From assembly GCA_902788555.1 (NCBI GenBank), contig CADAKQ010000025.1, positions 1 through 38,247 of the forward strand: a stretch of 38,247 nucleotides of DNA, read 5' to 3'. The notes below the pieces were generated by a model, which was not told the DNA's origin, made no database searches, and saw only the letters and a program-made list of their open reading frames with translations. Both the position numbers and the translations under genes were made by a program. Source of the stretch: an uncultured Lachnospiraceae bacterium. Lineage in GTDB: Bacteria > Bacillota > Clostridia > Lachnospirales > Lachnospiraceae. This document shows, one piece after another, positions 23,972-31,978 of the stretch. Numbering within the stretch: the first letter of the stretch is position 1; every line of letters starts with the position of its first letter.

Positions 23972-25996
23972 ATGTATTGTACTAATTGTGGAAGACAAAT
24001 TATTGATTATTCTATTTTTTGTGAATATTGTGGAGCGAAACAGGAAGAACATAATATAAGTGATATGTTAGATAATAATCAACAGCAAAAAATAAATGAA
24101 GATATTGCGGTTTTTTCTGATAAAAAAAGCATGTCTCAGTCCATACATAATATAGATGATTATAGCAATTTGGATTCAATGGAAAGTAAATCAATAGGTA
24201 AAGATTGTATTATAAATAATAATTCTGATAAATCAGATAACCTAAAAAGTAATTTTTTTAATAAAAATATTAAAAAAGATTTACCTGTTAAAAAAATTAT
24301 TGTTCTTTCTTCGGTAATCATAGCCCTTATTATTATTTCATTAATTGCGGTTTCTGCAATTCAGAATATTAATGCAAAAAAAGACATTGATTATGTTGTT
24401 GAGCAATTTAATAAAGATGAAATAGATTATAGCAAAGCAATAAATTCACTAAATAACATTAACTGCCATGAAAGAGATTCTCTGATGCAATATAGGAGTT
24501 CAGCAATATCTCATATAGATAAACTTAATAAATCCAAGGAAGCTTATGCATCAGCTCAAGAATGTATGGAAGCCGGAAAATATGATGAGGCGATTCCTTT
24601 ATTTGCATCTGTTGCGCAAGATGATTTAAATTATCAGGACGCACAGAATCTTCTTACAGAATCACAACAAAAATATTTAGATAATGTGGATGAATTAGCA
24701 GAACGTTATATTTCTAATTATGATTATGATTTAGCAATAGAACTTTATAATCAGGCAAAAAAAATATTGCCGGATAATGAAGAAGAATTTAGTAACAAAA
24801 TTGCTGAAATTGAAGAGGCACAGGAGGCGTATGTTGCTGAACAAATAGCTGAACTTGAGAACTCTGCAAAAACAAGTCTCGATAATCATGATTATCTTTC
24901 GGCTATTGAAGAATATCAGAAGCTTTATGATTTAACAGAAAATGATGCATATGAAGTGAGCATAGAAAGTGTAGAATATGATTGGTCAAATGCAGTAATT
25001 AATGATGCAGAAGAACAACTTGCCATTGAAAATTATGATGCTGCCATAGAAATACTTAAAGAACCTAAAAAGCATATTGTTAATAATAGTGCAATTATTG
25101 AAGAAGAAAAAAGAATTGACAGTTTTAGACCACTTGATTTGACAACTTTAAGTCCTATGGCTTATGGCTCGGAGATTAATGAGGATTCATGGTGGGATAC
25201 ATATCAATTTGAAGAGTGGAATTCAAATGTTTGTGATAATACAGGTGTTTATGGGGGAAATGGAGTAGTTTTTGCCGCATATACTTATATAACTTTACCT
25301 GACAGATATTATTCATACTGGAAAAAATATTCAATTAAAGATGATTATGATACATTTTCTTGTAAATTTGCAATACCTGGAACTACCGAATCATATCTTA
25401 ATACTGAATTAAGTATGGTTTTAATTGTGTATTGTGATGATCAGTTGATTTATACAAGTGATGCTATTACTGGCGGTTCGCTTCCGTTGTATATTGATGG
25501 TGTAAATGTTTCGGGGGCTTCAACTATTACATTGGAAATAAAAGTATCAAATAATACCGGTGCTCAAGTCGCAAATGATAGATTTGCGGTAGGTTGGGTG
25601 GATCCAAAACTATCAAAGAATTATGTTCCGTTAAATTCGAAAAATAATTTTAATAAACCGGAAGATAATAATATTGTTGAAGATAATTTGCAAAGTTTAA
25701 ATTCTGCTATAGATCAATCTAATACAGGGAAAGTACCTTTTTATGGAATATGGTGTTATAGTTCAAAAAATGAAGAAGAAGCCATGGACTTTTCAAAATC
25801 AATAGCAGAAAACGGAATAGATTCGGTTGTTATTGTTTCCACAGATTGGAGCAATTTGAATAGTGAAAAGTATTATGTCGTAACAGCAGGAATATATGAA
25901 TCAGAAGACACGGCTAATGACAATTTAAATTCAATTAAATCATTGGGATATGGTGAAGCATATGTTAAATACTCAGGGGAATATATAGGAAAATAA
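23972..25996 (+). CDS. Zinc ribbon-TM-helical repeat-NPCBM-like-SPOR protein
   Basis: A 674-residue protein with an unusual domain chain. Residues 2-23 form a zinc ribbon (CTNCG and CEYCG) on the cytoplasmic side. A membrane helix lies at about 109-133. Residues about 135-375 are helical repeats of TPR-like character (AQECMEAGKYDEAIPLFASV and AERYISNYDYDLAIELYNQA). Residues about 383-546 resemble an NPCBM carbohydrate-binding module (VFAAYTYITL, then LIYTSDAITGG, ending FAVGWVDPKL). The last 85 residues (588-674) are SPOR-like, with FYGIWCYSSKNEEEA and YYVVTAGIYESEDTA; SPOR domains bind denuded septal peptidoglycan. The start at 23972 fits the ribbon and has GAGAGG upstream. It is very AT-rich. 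It may tether the envelope to glycan at a growth site. Confidence 0.75.
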   Translation: MYCTNCGRQIIDYSIFCEYCGAKQEEHNISDMLDNNQQQKINEDIAVFSDKKSMSQSIHNIDDYSNLDSMESKSIGKDCIINNNSDKSDNLKSNFFNKNIKKDLPVKKIIVLSSVIIALIIISLIAVSAIQNINAKKDIDYVVEQFNKDEIDYSKAINSLNNINCHERDSLMQYRSSAISHIDKLNKSKEAYASAQECMEAGKYDEAIPLFASVAQDDLNYQDAQNLLTESQQKYLDNVDELAERYISNYDYDLAIELYNQAKKILPDNEEEFSNKIAEIEEAQEAYVAEQIAELENSAKTSLDNHDYLSAIEEYQKLYDLTENDAYEVSIESVEYDWSNAVINDAEEQLAIENYDAAIEILKEPKKHIVNNSAIIEEEKRIDSFRPLDLTTLSPMAYGSEINEDSWWDTYQFEEWNSNVCDNTGVYGGNGVVFAAYTYITLPDRYYSYWKKYSIKDDYDTFSCKFAIPGTTESYLNTELSMVLIVYCDDQLIYTSDAITGGSLPLYIDGVNVSGASTITLEIKVSNNTGAQVANDRFAVGWVDPKLSKNYVPLNSKNNFNKPEDNNIVEDNLQSLNSAIDQSNTGKVPFYGIWCYSSKNEEEAMDFSKSIAENGIDSVVIVSTDWSNLNSEKYYVVTAGIYESEDTANDNLNSIKSLGYGEAYVKYSGEYIGK

Positions 25997-26011
25997 TTAA
26001 AAGTATCTTAA

Positions 26012-26118
26012 GATGATTGGAAGGATGCGTATATACAAACTCTTAAGGATTGTGATGAATAATTAATCGACAGATGCATTAAAGCTAATTACTATGAACC
26101 AGAAGCTGATAGTCTATT
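26012..26118 (+). other. Possible remnant of a surface-protein reading frame
   Basis: In the frame of the TGG at 26018 the DNA reads WKDAYIQTLKDCDE, stop, LIDRCIKANYYEPEADS, stop. The WKDAYI pattern resembles a motif I associate with Lachnospiraceae extracytoplasmic proteins. The stretch has two stops and no start with a ribosome binding site. It may be a decayed fragment or chance. Confidence 0.2.
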
Positions 26119-26139
26119 ATGAGATGGGAGGAAAATGAG

Positions 26140-28917
26140 ATGAAGAATTTAAAGAGAGCAATATGTTATGGTATGAGTAAAAAAATGATTGTATTAAGTT
26201 TAATATTATTTTTAGGACTTATGTCTTTTATGGAAGTAAAAGTTTATGCAACAGAAACTGTAACTGTAGATGGGTTGATAGGAACTGTAGATGAGGATGA
26301 GGGCATATTTACGGCTATATCCTGTGAATCAACAGGTGATGTTGTAATTCCTGCGAGAGTAATAATTAATGAAAAAACGTATGTTGTACATATTGATAGT
26401 GCTTTATCTGATTTGGATAAAGGTATAAGTGATGCTATAGGTTTTTTTAGTAATGCAGGTGAAATTCAATCTATTACATTTGAAGAAGGCGTTATTGTTG
26501 ATGATTGTGAGGGATTGTTTTTTAAATGTAGTAATATTAATAGTTTGAATTTAAGCAATATTAATACGAGTAATGTAACAAATATGAGTTATATGTTTTA
26601 TTACTGTAGATCATTAGCAAGTCTGGATTTGAATGGTTTAGACACAAGTAATGTAACAGATATGAGTTATATGTTTGATAGCTGTATTGCGTTGACTAAT
26701 TTGGATTTAAGTAAATTTAATACAGGTAATGTAACAGATATGAGTTATATGTTTTACTTTTGTAGATTATTGACAAGCTTGAGCTTAAATGGCTTTGAAA
26801 CAAATGATGTAACAAATATGAACTATATGTTTTATCGTTGTAGTGCATTGACAAGCTTGGATTTAAGCGGTTTAGATACAAGTAATGTAACGTATATGAG
26901 TGGCATGTTTAATAGCTGTAGCGCATTGACAAGCTTGGATTTAAGCGGTTTAGATACAAGTAATGTAACAAATATGGACCAAATGTTTGCAGGCTGTAGT
27001 GCATTGACAAGCTTGGATTTAAGCGGGTTTGATACGAGCAATGTAAATAGTATGGAAAGTATGTTTGGCTGTAGTGCCCTTACAAGTTTGGATTTGAGCG
27101 GATTTAATACAGATAATGTAACCAATATGAGGAATATGTTTTCTGGTTGTAGTAGCCTGACAAGTTTGGATTTAAGCAGTTTTGATACAAAAAATGTAAC
27201 AAAAATGAACTATATGTTTTATCGTTGTAGTGCATTGACAAGCTTGGATTTAAGCGGTTTAGATACAAGTAATGTAACGTATATGAGTGGCATGTTTTCT
27301 GGTTGTAGTAGCCTGACAAGTTTGGATTTAAGCAGTTTTGATACAAAAAATGTAACAAATATGAACTATATGTTTTATCGTTGTAGTGCATTGACAAGCT
27401 TGGATTTAAGCGGTTTTGATACAAGCAATGTAACAAGTATGGAGGGGATGTTTAAAGAATGTATTGCTTTAACAAATTTAGATTTGAGTGGCTTTGATAC
27501 AAGTAATGTAACAAATATGGGTGAATTATTTAGAGGATGTAGTGCGCTAATTAGTTTAAATGTGAGTAGCTTTGATACAACTAATGTAAGATATATGGAG
27601 TATATGTTTAGCAACTGTAGTTCTTTGGAAAGCTTAGATTTAAGTAGTTTCGATATATATCGACATCCATACTATATGTTTGTGTTTGGCGGAGAGTGCA
27701 ATATACGCTTTATCAAAACACCAAGATCAATAAATACAGGATATCCTATTCAATTACCTTGTGAATTTGTAGATGAGTCGGGTTGGACGATTAGTTATAT
27801 TGATTGTTATAGACCTTCTTACACTATAAGGAGAAAATATTCGGTTACTTTCAATACAAACGGAGGAAGTATTTCCGAGGACAATACTTCATATTATGTT
27901 TATGGTTTAAATACAAATTTGCCAACTGAAGTGATAAAAAATGGTTACTCTTTCGAGGGCTGGTATGAAAATGAAGGTTGTACAGGTTTACCGGTAACCG
28001 TAATTTCAGACACATCAACGGGAGATAAGGTATATTATGCAAAATGGAAACAAATAACAGACGTGAACGAAAAGACAAATGTTGATGAGACAAATACTGA
28101 AAATGATAATTCGGATAAGAGCAATACAAATACTGATAATAATGGAACAAAAGAAACGGATAGTGATGATACAACACCAGAGATAAAGCCTAAGAAGTCG
28201 GATGATATAATAACGGAAGTGACATCTGAGGAATTTGATGACACAACACCGGAAAAATCACCGGAAAAGCCGGATGATACAACACCAGAAGTAACATCTG
28301 ATGAACCTTATGATATAACACCAAATGAAGCATACCCATCAGCACAGGCTGTTGAACCGATTGGAATAGAGTTTTCATCGTATCAGGGAGTTGATTTTTA
28401 CAAGGATGATAGTGGAGATGTAAGGTGTTATACAAATGGTGTTCCCGTAATTAATGATTTCAAGTGTGACGGTGAATTCACTTATTTCTTCCAGGCAGAC
28501 GGTACAGCTATGAAGGACAGACTTACCTACCATCCTGATGGTGAGCATGTCATATATTTTGATAGTGAAGGACATGAAGTATTCTCTGATTTTGCCAATG
28601 TTAAGAAAACTATAGCCGGAGATGAAGTTGATGATTACTGCTTCTTCGATGTATTCGGTTATATGTATGTAGATGTAGTAACCTATGATAAAACAGGAAC
28701 AGTACTCTATTATGCCAATGCATACGGTGTCATGGAGATGGGCAAGTGGTTCCAATTCTCTGATAAGGTTATGTGGGCTGATGGCAGAGAAGGAGATGAA
28801 TTTAAGAACCAATACGGATGTGCTAACGCTGACGGAACACTTATAACGAACACTCAGACTATTGACTGGGAAGGCAGAAGCTGTTACTTACAGGGTAATG
28901 GTGTGGCAATTTACTAA
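26140..28917 (+). CDS. BspA-type leucine-rich-repeat surface protein
   Basis: A 925-residue exported protein. A signal peptide covers about residues 1-38 (ends KVYATE). Residues about 134-507 hold some 15 leucine-rich repeats of 26 residues with the consensus LTSLDLSGFDTSNVTNM, then MF and a Cys; this is the BspA/DUF285 type, often involved in adhesion. One repeat lacks a residue (GMFGCSALTS). A Listeria-Bacteroides (Flg_new) repeat follows at about 567-639 (VTFNTNGGSI, then GYSFEGWY). A Thr/Asp/Pro linker covers 643-742, and the last 180 residues are the tail domain shared with two other proteins. The start at 26140 is preferred because GGGAGG lies eight bases upstream; the ATG at 26119 precedes that site. 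It is probably cotranscribed with the next gene. Confidence 0.9.
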   Translation: MKNLKRAICYGMSKKMIVLSLILFLGLMSFMEVKVYATETVTVDGLIGTVDEDEGIFTAISCESTGDVVIPARVIINEKTYVVHIDSALSDLDKGISDAIGFFSNAGEIQSITFEEGVIVDDCEGLFFKCSNINSLNLSNINTSNVTNMSYMFYYCRSLASLDLNGLDTSNVTDMSYMFDSCIALTNLDLSKFNTGNVTDMSYMFYFCRLLTSLSLNGFETNDVTNMNYMFYRCSALTSLDLSGLDTSNVTYMSGMFNSCSALTSLDLSGLDTSNVTNMDQMFAGCSALTSLDLSGFDTSNVNSMESMFGCSALTSLDLSGFNTDNVTNMRNMFSGCSSLTSLDLSSFDTKNVTKMNYMFYRCSALTSLDLSGLDTSNVTYMSGMFSGCSSLTSLDLSSFDTKNVTNMNYMFYRCSALTSLDLSGFDTSNVTSMEGMFKECIALTNLDLSGFDTSNVTNMGELFRGCSALISLNVSSFDTTNVRYMEYMFSNCSSLESLDLSSFDIYRHPYYMFVFGGECNIRFIKTPRSINTGYPIQLPCEFVDESGWTISYIDCYRPSYTIRRKYSVTFNTNGGSISEDNTSYYVYGLNTNLPTEVIKNGYSFEGWYENEGCTGLPVTVISDTSTGDKVYYAKWKQITDVNEKTNVDETNTENDNSDKSNTNTDNNGTKETDSDDTTPEIKPKKSDDIITEVTSEEFDDTTPEKSPEKPDDTTPEVTSDEPYDITPNEAYPSAQAVEPIGIEFSSYQGVDFYKDDSGDVRCYTNGVPVINDFKCDGEFTYFFQADGTAMKDRLTYHPDGEHVIYFDSEGHEVFSDFANVKKTIAGDEVDDYCFFDVFGYMYVDVVTYDKTGTVLYYANAYGVMEMGKWFQFSDKVMWADGREGDEFKNQYGCANADGTLITNTQTIDWEGRSCYLQGNGVAIY
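27141..27452 (+). repeat. 156-bp tandem duplication inside the LRR region
   Basis: Blocks starting at 27141 and 27297 (TTCTGGTTGTAGTAGCCTGA) are nearly identical over 156 bases, exactly two 26-residue repeats. Part of the same block (the FYRCSALTSLDLSGLDTSNV repeat) also occurs at about 26828-26910. The identity at third codon positions points to recent duplication. Confidence 0.85.
28447..28917 (+). repeat. 471-bp tail-domain block, copy 1 (copy 2 at 29989-30459)
   Basis: The two blocks align without gaps from GTAATTAATGATTTC to the stop codon, with roughly twenty differences by eye. They encode the last 157 residues of the LRR and YD-repeat proteins. The third carrier (8740-12063) is related at protein level but clearly more diverged in DNA. 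Recent duplication or gene conversion is the likely cause. Confidence 0.88.
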
Positions 28918-28953
28918 GCAATTATTAAATGATTTGATATAGGAGAAAGAAAA

Positions 28954-30459
28954 ATGAGAATAAAAAAAACCATAACGACAGTTTTGAGTGTGATACCTCT
29001 AATATTCGGAATCAGTTTTATAAACACAAAAGCGCAAGAGATAAATTCGGGTGAAGAATATGAACATTGTTTGTCTGTATCTGAAGAAAAAGATATATTG
29101 CTGATGGAAGAAAAAGAACTTTTGGTTGGTTCGGAAGATAGAGAAAATAAGGAAAAACCGATAAAGGAAACGGTATATAATGCAGATGGAAGTATACATA
29201 GGTTTTGGACATTTGAATATGACAGTAATGGAAATATAATTAAGGAAACATCATATGATACAGATGGAAATATTGATGGTTACTATACATTTAAATATGA
29301 CCATAACGGAAATAAAACAAAGGAAACAAGTTATGATGCAGACGGAAGCGTAGATGGTTACTATACATGTGAGTATGACAGTAAAGGAAATGAAATAAAG
29401 AAAACGTATCAGCATGAGGATGGAAATATATATCGTTACATTACATATGAGTATGACAGTAGAGAAAATAGAATAAAGGAAAAGTATTATAGTAGAGATG
29501 GAATATTCGCATACCATATAATTGAATATGACCATAATGGAAATGAAATAAAGAGAACAGGTTATGATGCGGATGGAGCTATAAATTGGTATGATATATA
29601 TGAATATGACCATAATGGAAATGAAATAAAGAGAACAGGTTATGATGCGGATGGAGCTATAAATTGGTATGATATATATGAATATGACCATAACGGAAAT
29701 AAAACAAAGGAAACAAGTTATGATGCAGACGGAAGCGTAGATTATTACTATACATATGAGTATGACAGTAAGGGAAATGTAAGAAAAAGAATCTTTTATA
29801 ATAATGGAAGTATAGAATATTACAATATTTTGGAATATGATTCTTTAGATGACGAAAAAGAACCGGATTCTAAAACACAACAGAAATATGCTGAGATTCC
29901 CCCGAATTATTATTCAAAACATGAAGGGAATTATTTTTATAAAGATATAAATGGAAATGTAACCTGTCTTGATTCAAATGGTAAAACTGTAATTAATGAT
30001 TTCAAGTGTGACGGTGAATTCACTTATTTCTTCCAGGCGGACGGTACAGCTATGAAGGACAGACTTACCTACCATCCTGATGGAGAACATGTCATATATT
30101 TTGACAGTGAAGGACATGAAGTATTCTCTGATTTTGCCAATGTTAAGAAAACTATAGCCGGAGATGAAGTAGATGATTACTGCTTCTTTGATGTATTCGG
30201 TTATATGTATGTAGATGTAGTAACCTATGATAAAACAGGAACGGTTCTTTATTATGCCAATGCCTACGGTGTTATGGAGATGGGCAAGTGGTTCCAATTC
30301 TCGGATAAGGTTACTTGGGCTGATGGCAGAGATGGGAATGAATTTAAGAACCAATACGGATGTGCTAACGCTGACGGAACACTTATAACGAACACTCAGA
30401 CTATTGACTGGGAAGGTAGAAGCTGTTACTTACAAGGTAATGGTGTGGCGTTATACTAA
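28954..30459 (+). CDS. Secreted YD-repeat-like protein with the shared tail domain
   Basis: A 501-residue exported protein. The signal peptide covers about residues 1-28 (ends NTKAQE). Residues about 70-299 hold nine copies of a 26-residue motif of the RHS/YD type (YEYDSNGNIIKETSYDTDG and relatives), which form extended beta surfaces that bind carbohydrate or wrap polypeptides. The last 185 residues are the tail domain; its final 471 bases nearly match those of the preceding LRR gene. There is no toxin domain or RHS core box, so this is a repeat-display protein, not a polymorphic toxin. The start has GGAGAAAG upstream and lies 36 bases after the LRR gene, so they form an operon. Confidence 0.85.
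   Translation: MRIKKTITTVLSVIPLIFGISFINTKAQEINSGEEYEHCLSVSEEKDILLMEEKELLVGSEDRENKEKPIKETVYNADGSIHRFWTFEYDSNGNIIKETSYDTDGNIDGYYTFKYDHNGNKTKETSYDADGSVDGYYTCEYDSKGNEIKKTYQHEDGNIYRYITYEYDSRENRIKEKYYSRDGIFAYHIIEYDHNGNEIKRTGYDADGAINWYDIYEYDHNGNEIKRTGYDADGAINWYDIYEYDHNGNKTKETSYDADGSVDYYYTYEYDSKGNVRKRIFYNNGSIEYYNILEYDSLDDEKEPDSKTQQKYAEIPPNYYSKHEGNYFYKDINGNVTCLDSNGKTVINDFKCDGEFTYFFQADGTAMKDRLTYHPDGEHVIYFDSEGHEVFSDFANVKKTIAGDEVDDYCFFDVFGYMYVDVVTYDKTGTVLYYANAYGVMEMGKWFQFSDKVTWADGRDGNEFKNQYGCANADGTLITNTQTIDWEGRSCYLQGNGVALY
29524..29757 (+). repeat. 78-bp tandem repeats in the YD-repeat gene
   Basis: GAATATGACCATAATGG-type units begin at 29524, 29602 and 29680, exactly 78 bases apart. The first two units are practically identical over their whole length and encode the same 26 residues. 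This shows recent expansion of the repeat array. Confidence 0.88.
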
Positions 30460-30484
30460 AATTTATTAATTAGCAGATAAATAA

Positions 30485-30516
30485 GGTTTGCATAGCAAAT
30501 ATCTGTTATGCAAACC
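30485..30516 (+). terminator. Terminator of the surface island
   Basis: GGTTTGCATA (30485-30494) pairs perfectly with TATGCAAACC (30507-30516). The following TCCGATTGTTTAT is only moderately T-rich. It separates the island from convergent minus-strand genes. Confidence 0.7.
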
Positions 30517-30575
30517 TCCGATTGTTTATATCAGTATTTGTATATGTTATTTCTTCGTATGGTTAATCGGATATT

Positions 30576-30786
30576 TTATTCATTTTTTAATTTTATGTGA
30601 CATATAAAAATTCCAAAAGAAATTAAAGCTATAAAACACAAATATAACATTATATTTGAAAATCTGTTTTTTGTAGTATCAATGGTGAGATTATAATAAT
30701 TTGGCCTATACCCATAATTCTTTTCAAAGGAATTTAATAATTGATATAAGTATTAGCCATTTCTCAAATTTCCTTTTTTCCAGCAT
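30576..30786 (-). pseudogene. Frameshifted small membrane-protein gene
   Basis: On the minus strand an ATG at 30786-30784 has GGAGG eight to twelve bases upstream and opens MLEKRKFEKWLILISIIKFL, then a stop at 30724. The next frame is open from about 30752 to 30576 and reads NSFEKNYGYRPNYYNLTI, then a clear membrane helix (NIMLYLCFIALISFGIFI) and a basic end. A single one-base shift around 30735-30745 would join them into about 70 residues. The good ribosome binding site and coherent C-terminal helix support a real gene that was broken, or a sequencing error. It follows the gene at 30812-31678 closely and was probably its operon partner. Confidence 0.55.
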
Positions 30787-30811
30787 CTATTCCTTTTCCT
30801 CCGATATATTT

Positions 30812-31678
30812 TTATAAATCCTTTAGCTTAAAACTGCTTTTTCCTGATTCCTTTTCCTGATAAAGCGAATCGCCAGTTTCGTTGTTTTCATCAGCTTTAT
30901 CATCAGGATTATCAGATGATGCATCCTTTTTCATATAAGTATCATAAAATGAGTTGTTAAATATGGGGTCATTATCTATTTTTGTATCTACCGGTTTTGT
31001 TACAATCTCGTCAGATATTTTTTTATAATTAATATAACAAAGGACTGTTAATAGTCCAAATGCGAGAGTGAAAAATCCTGAAACAATTAATCCTATAAAC
31101 ATAAATGTTTTTGAATAGCTGGTATTTATTTCAAGATTGTAGATATATGAAAACTTTGTTTTATCCCTTTCATAATGCATTGTGTTAGGATTAATGGAGT
31201 AGCTTCCTATAGTTATTGCTTCGTTATAAAACTGTCTAACCTCTGAGTCAAGATCCATTATATGTCCGGTTATTACTATAGGATCAGGAGGACTAAGGCT
31301 TTTGCCGTTTGAATATTCCTTTATTTGACGAGCAAAATTATTAAGCTTATATATTGTTTCGCTGTCCTGTGATGATATTGATATTAAGCTGTCATCCTCG
31401 AGCCATGCTATATAATGAAAAGTTGTATTTGTAATCCCTTTAATCCTATTTTTGGATTCGGCGTAGGCTTCAGTCACATAGTAAAGCTTTATTGTAACAT
31501 TATCATTTTTTCTCAGCCTTTCACCGGAGGATATAATTTTGTTCGCATCCTTTGTCTTTCCTGATAGTGCAAAGGAAGAATTTTTAAAAAAGAAAATAAA
31601 TAGGATAGCGCAAATTAAAAATAATGCTGCAAACATAAAAATATCAGAGCTGATTTGGTGTTTTTCTTTATAGGACAT
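30812..31678 (-). CDS. Two-helix membrane protein with an extracytoplasmic domain
   Basis: A 288-residue protein of unknown function. The first membrane helix covers about residues 12-30. An external domain of about 160 residues follows (VTIKLYYVTEAYAES, then FHYIAWLEDDSLISISSQ), and a second helix lies at about 192-214. The C-terminal 70 residues are cytosolic, polar and probably disordered (DASSDNPDDKADENNE). The external part, with pairs of beta strands and an ITGHIMDLDSEV segment, looks like a sensing or regulatory domain of the type found in uncharacterised Clostridia proteins. The ribosome binding site GGAGGG lies nine bases upstream. The gene is divergent from mgtE and probably starts the operon with the frameshifted small gene. 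Confidence 0.7.
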   Translation of the reverse strand: MSYKEKHQISSDIFMFAALFLICAILFIFFFKNSSFALSGKTKDANKIISSGERLRKNDNVTIKLYYVTEAYAESKNRIKGITNTTFHYIAWLEDDSLISISSQDSETIYKLNNFARQIKEYSNGKSLSPPDPIVITGHIMDLDSEVRQFYNEAITIGSYSINPNTMHYERDKTKFSYIYNLEINTSYSKTFMFIGLIVSGFFTLAFGLLTVLCYINYKKISDEIVTKPVDTKIDNDPIFNNSFYDTYMKKDASSDNPDDKADENNETGDSLYQEKESGKSSFKLKDL

Positions 31679-31703
31679 TTTGTTATCCCTCCTGTGTGTT
31701 CAA

Positions 31704-31732
31704 ATTATACTTCTGATTATTAGATAAATAAA
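31704..31732 (-). promoter_or_regulatory. Candidate promoter of the two-helix membrane protein
   Basis: On the minus strand: TTTATT (31732-31727), 17 bases, a perfect TATAAT (31709-31704). The start codon is about 26 bases downstream of the -10 box. The -35 box is weak. Confidence 0.4.
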
Positions 31733-31765
31733 AATCAAAATTGGTCGATTCGAATTTTGTGTATC

Positions 31766-31794
31766 TTGACAAACAATAGGTTTAATGCCATAAT
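31766..31794 (+). promoter_or_regulatory. Promoter of the mgtE leader
   Basis: TTGACA (31766-31771), 17 bases, CATAAT (31789-31794). The predicted transcript starts near 31801 and leaves a leader of about 248 bases before mgtE. Confidence 0.75.
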
Positions 31795-31830
31795 AGCTTT
31801 GTTAAATAACAAAAAAGAGAGGTGGATAAA

Positions 31831-31938
31831 GTGTCAAACGGCGACAGTCATGGGCAAAATGGGCGATTGTGCATATACGGATATCTTAAGTTGCAGCCTG
31901 ACTTTGCGCCTGCCACTTTATTTATGATGTATATGTAA
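31831..31938 (+). CDS. Leader peptide ORF upstream of mgtE
   Basis: A 35-codon ORF with GTG start, eight bases after a good AGAGAGG ribosome binding site (31816-31822). The peptide begins MSNGDSHGQNGRL, continues with an aromatic middle (IYGYLKL) and ends QPDFAPATLFMMYM. Its stop (31936-31938) lies nine bases before an intrinsic terminator. The ORF DNA can also fold: ATAAAGTG (31826-31833) with CACTTTAT (31914-31921), GGCG with CGCC, and AGTCA (31846-31850) with TGACT (31899-31903). It looks like a leader peptide whose translation senses Mg2+ and sets termination before the Mg2+ transporter gene. The Pro-Asp and Pro codons near the end recall the Pro/acid-rich MgtL leader of enteric bacteria. 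I do not recognise the peptide itself. Confidence 0.65.
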   Translation: MSNGDSHGQNGRLCIYGYLKLQPDFAPATLFMMYM

Positions 31939-31947
31939 TTTTATCTG

Positions 31948-31978
31948 CCTGTGTATGCCCACATACATAGGTATTTTT
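31948..31978 (+). terminator. Attenuator terminator in the mgtE leader
   Basis: CCTGTGTATG (31948-31957) pairs with CATACATAGG (31962-31971), followed by TATTTTTAT. ATGTATATGT (31927-31936), at the end of the leader ORF, can pair with ACATACAT (31961-31968) instead, giving a possible antiterminator. A second hairpin, CGTTGAA/TTCAACG (32003-32027), lies just before the mgtE ribosome binding site. Confidence 0.72.

Noticed and set aside
26832-27614. Several minus-strand ORFs over the LRR region
   Set aside because: They mirror the 78-bp repeats of the LRR gene on the other strand and lack ribosome binding sites; shadows.
28954-30459. RHS-type polymorphic toxin
   Set aside because: YD-like repeats are present, but there is no RHS core box or variable toxin tip; the C-terminus is the shared tail domain.
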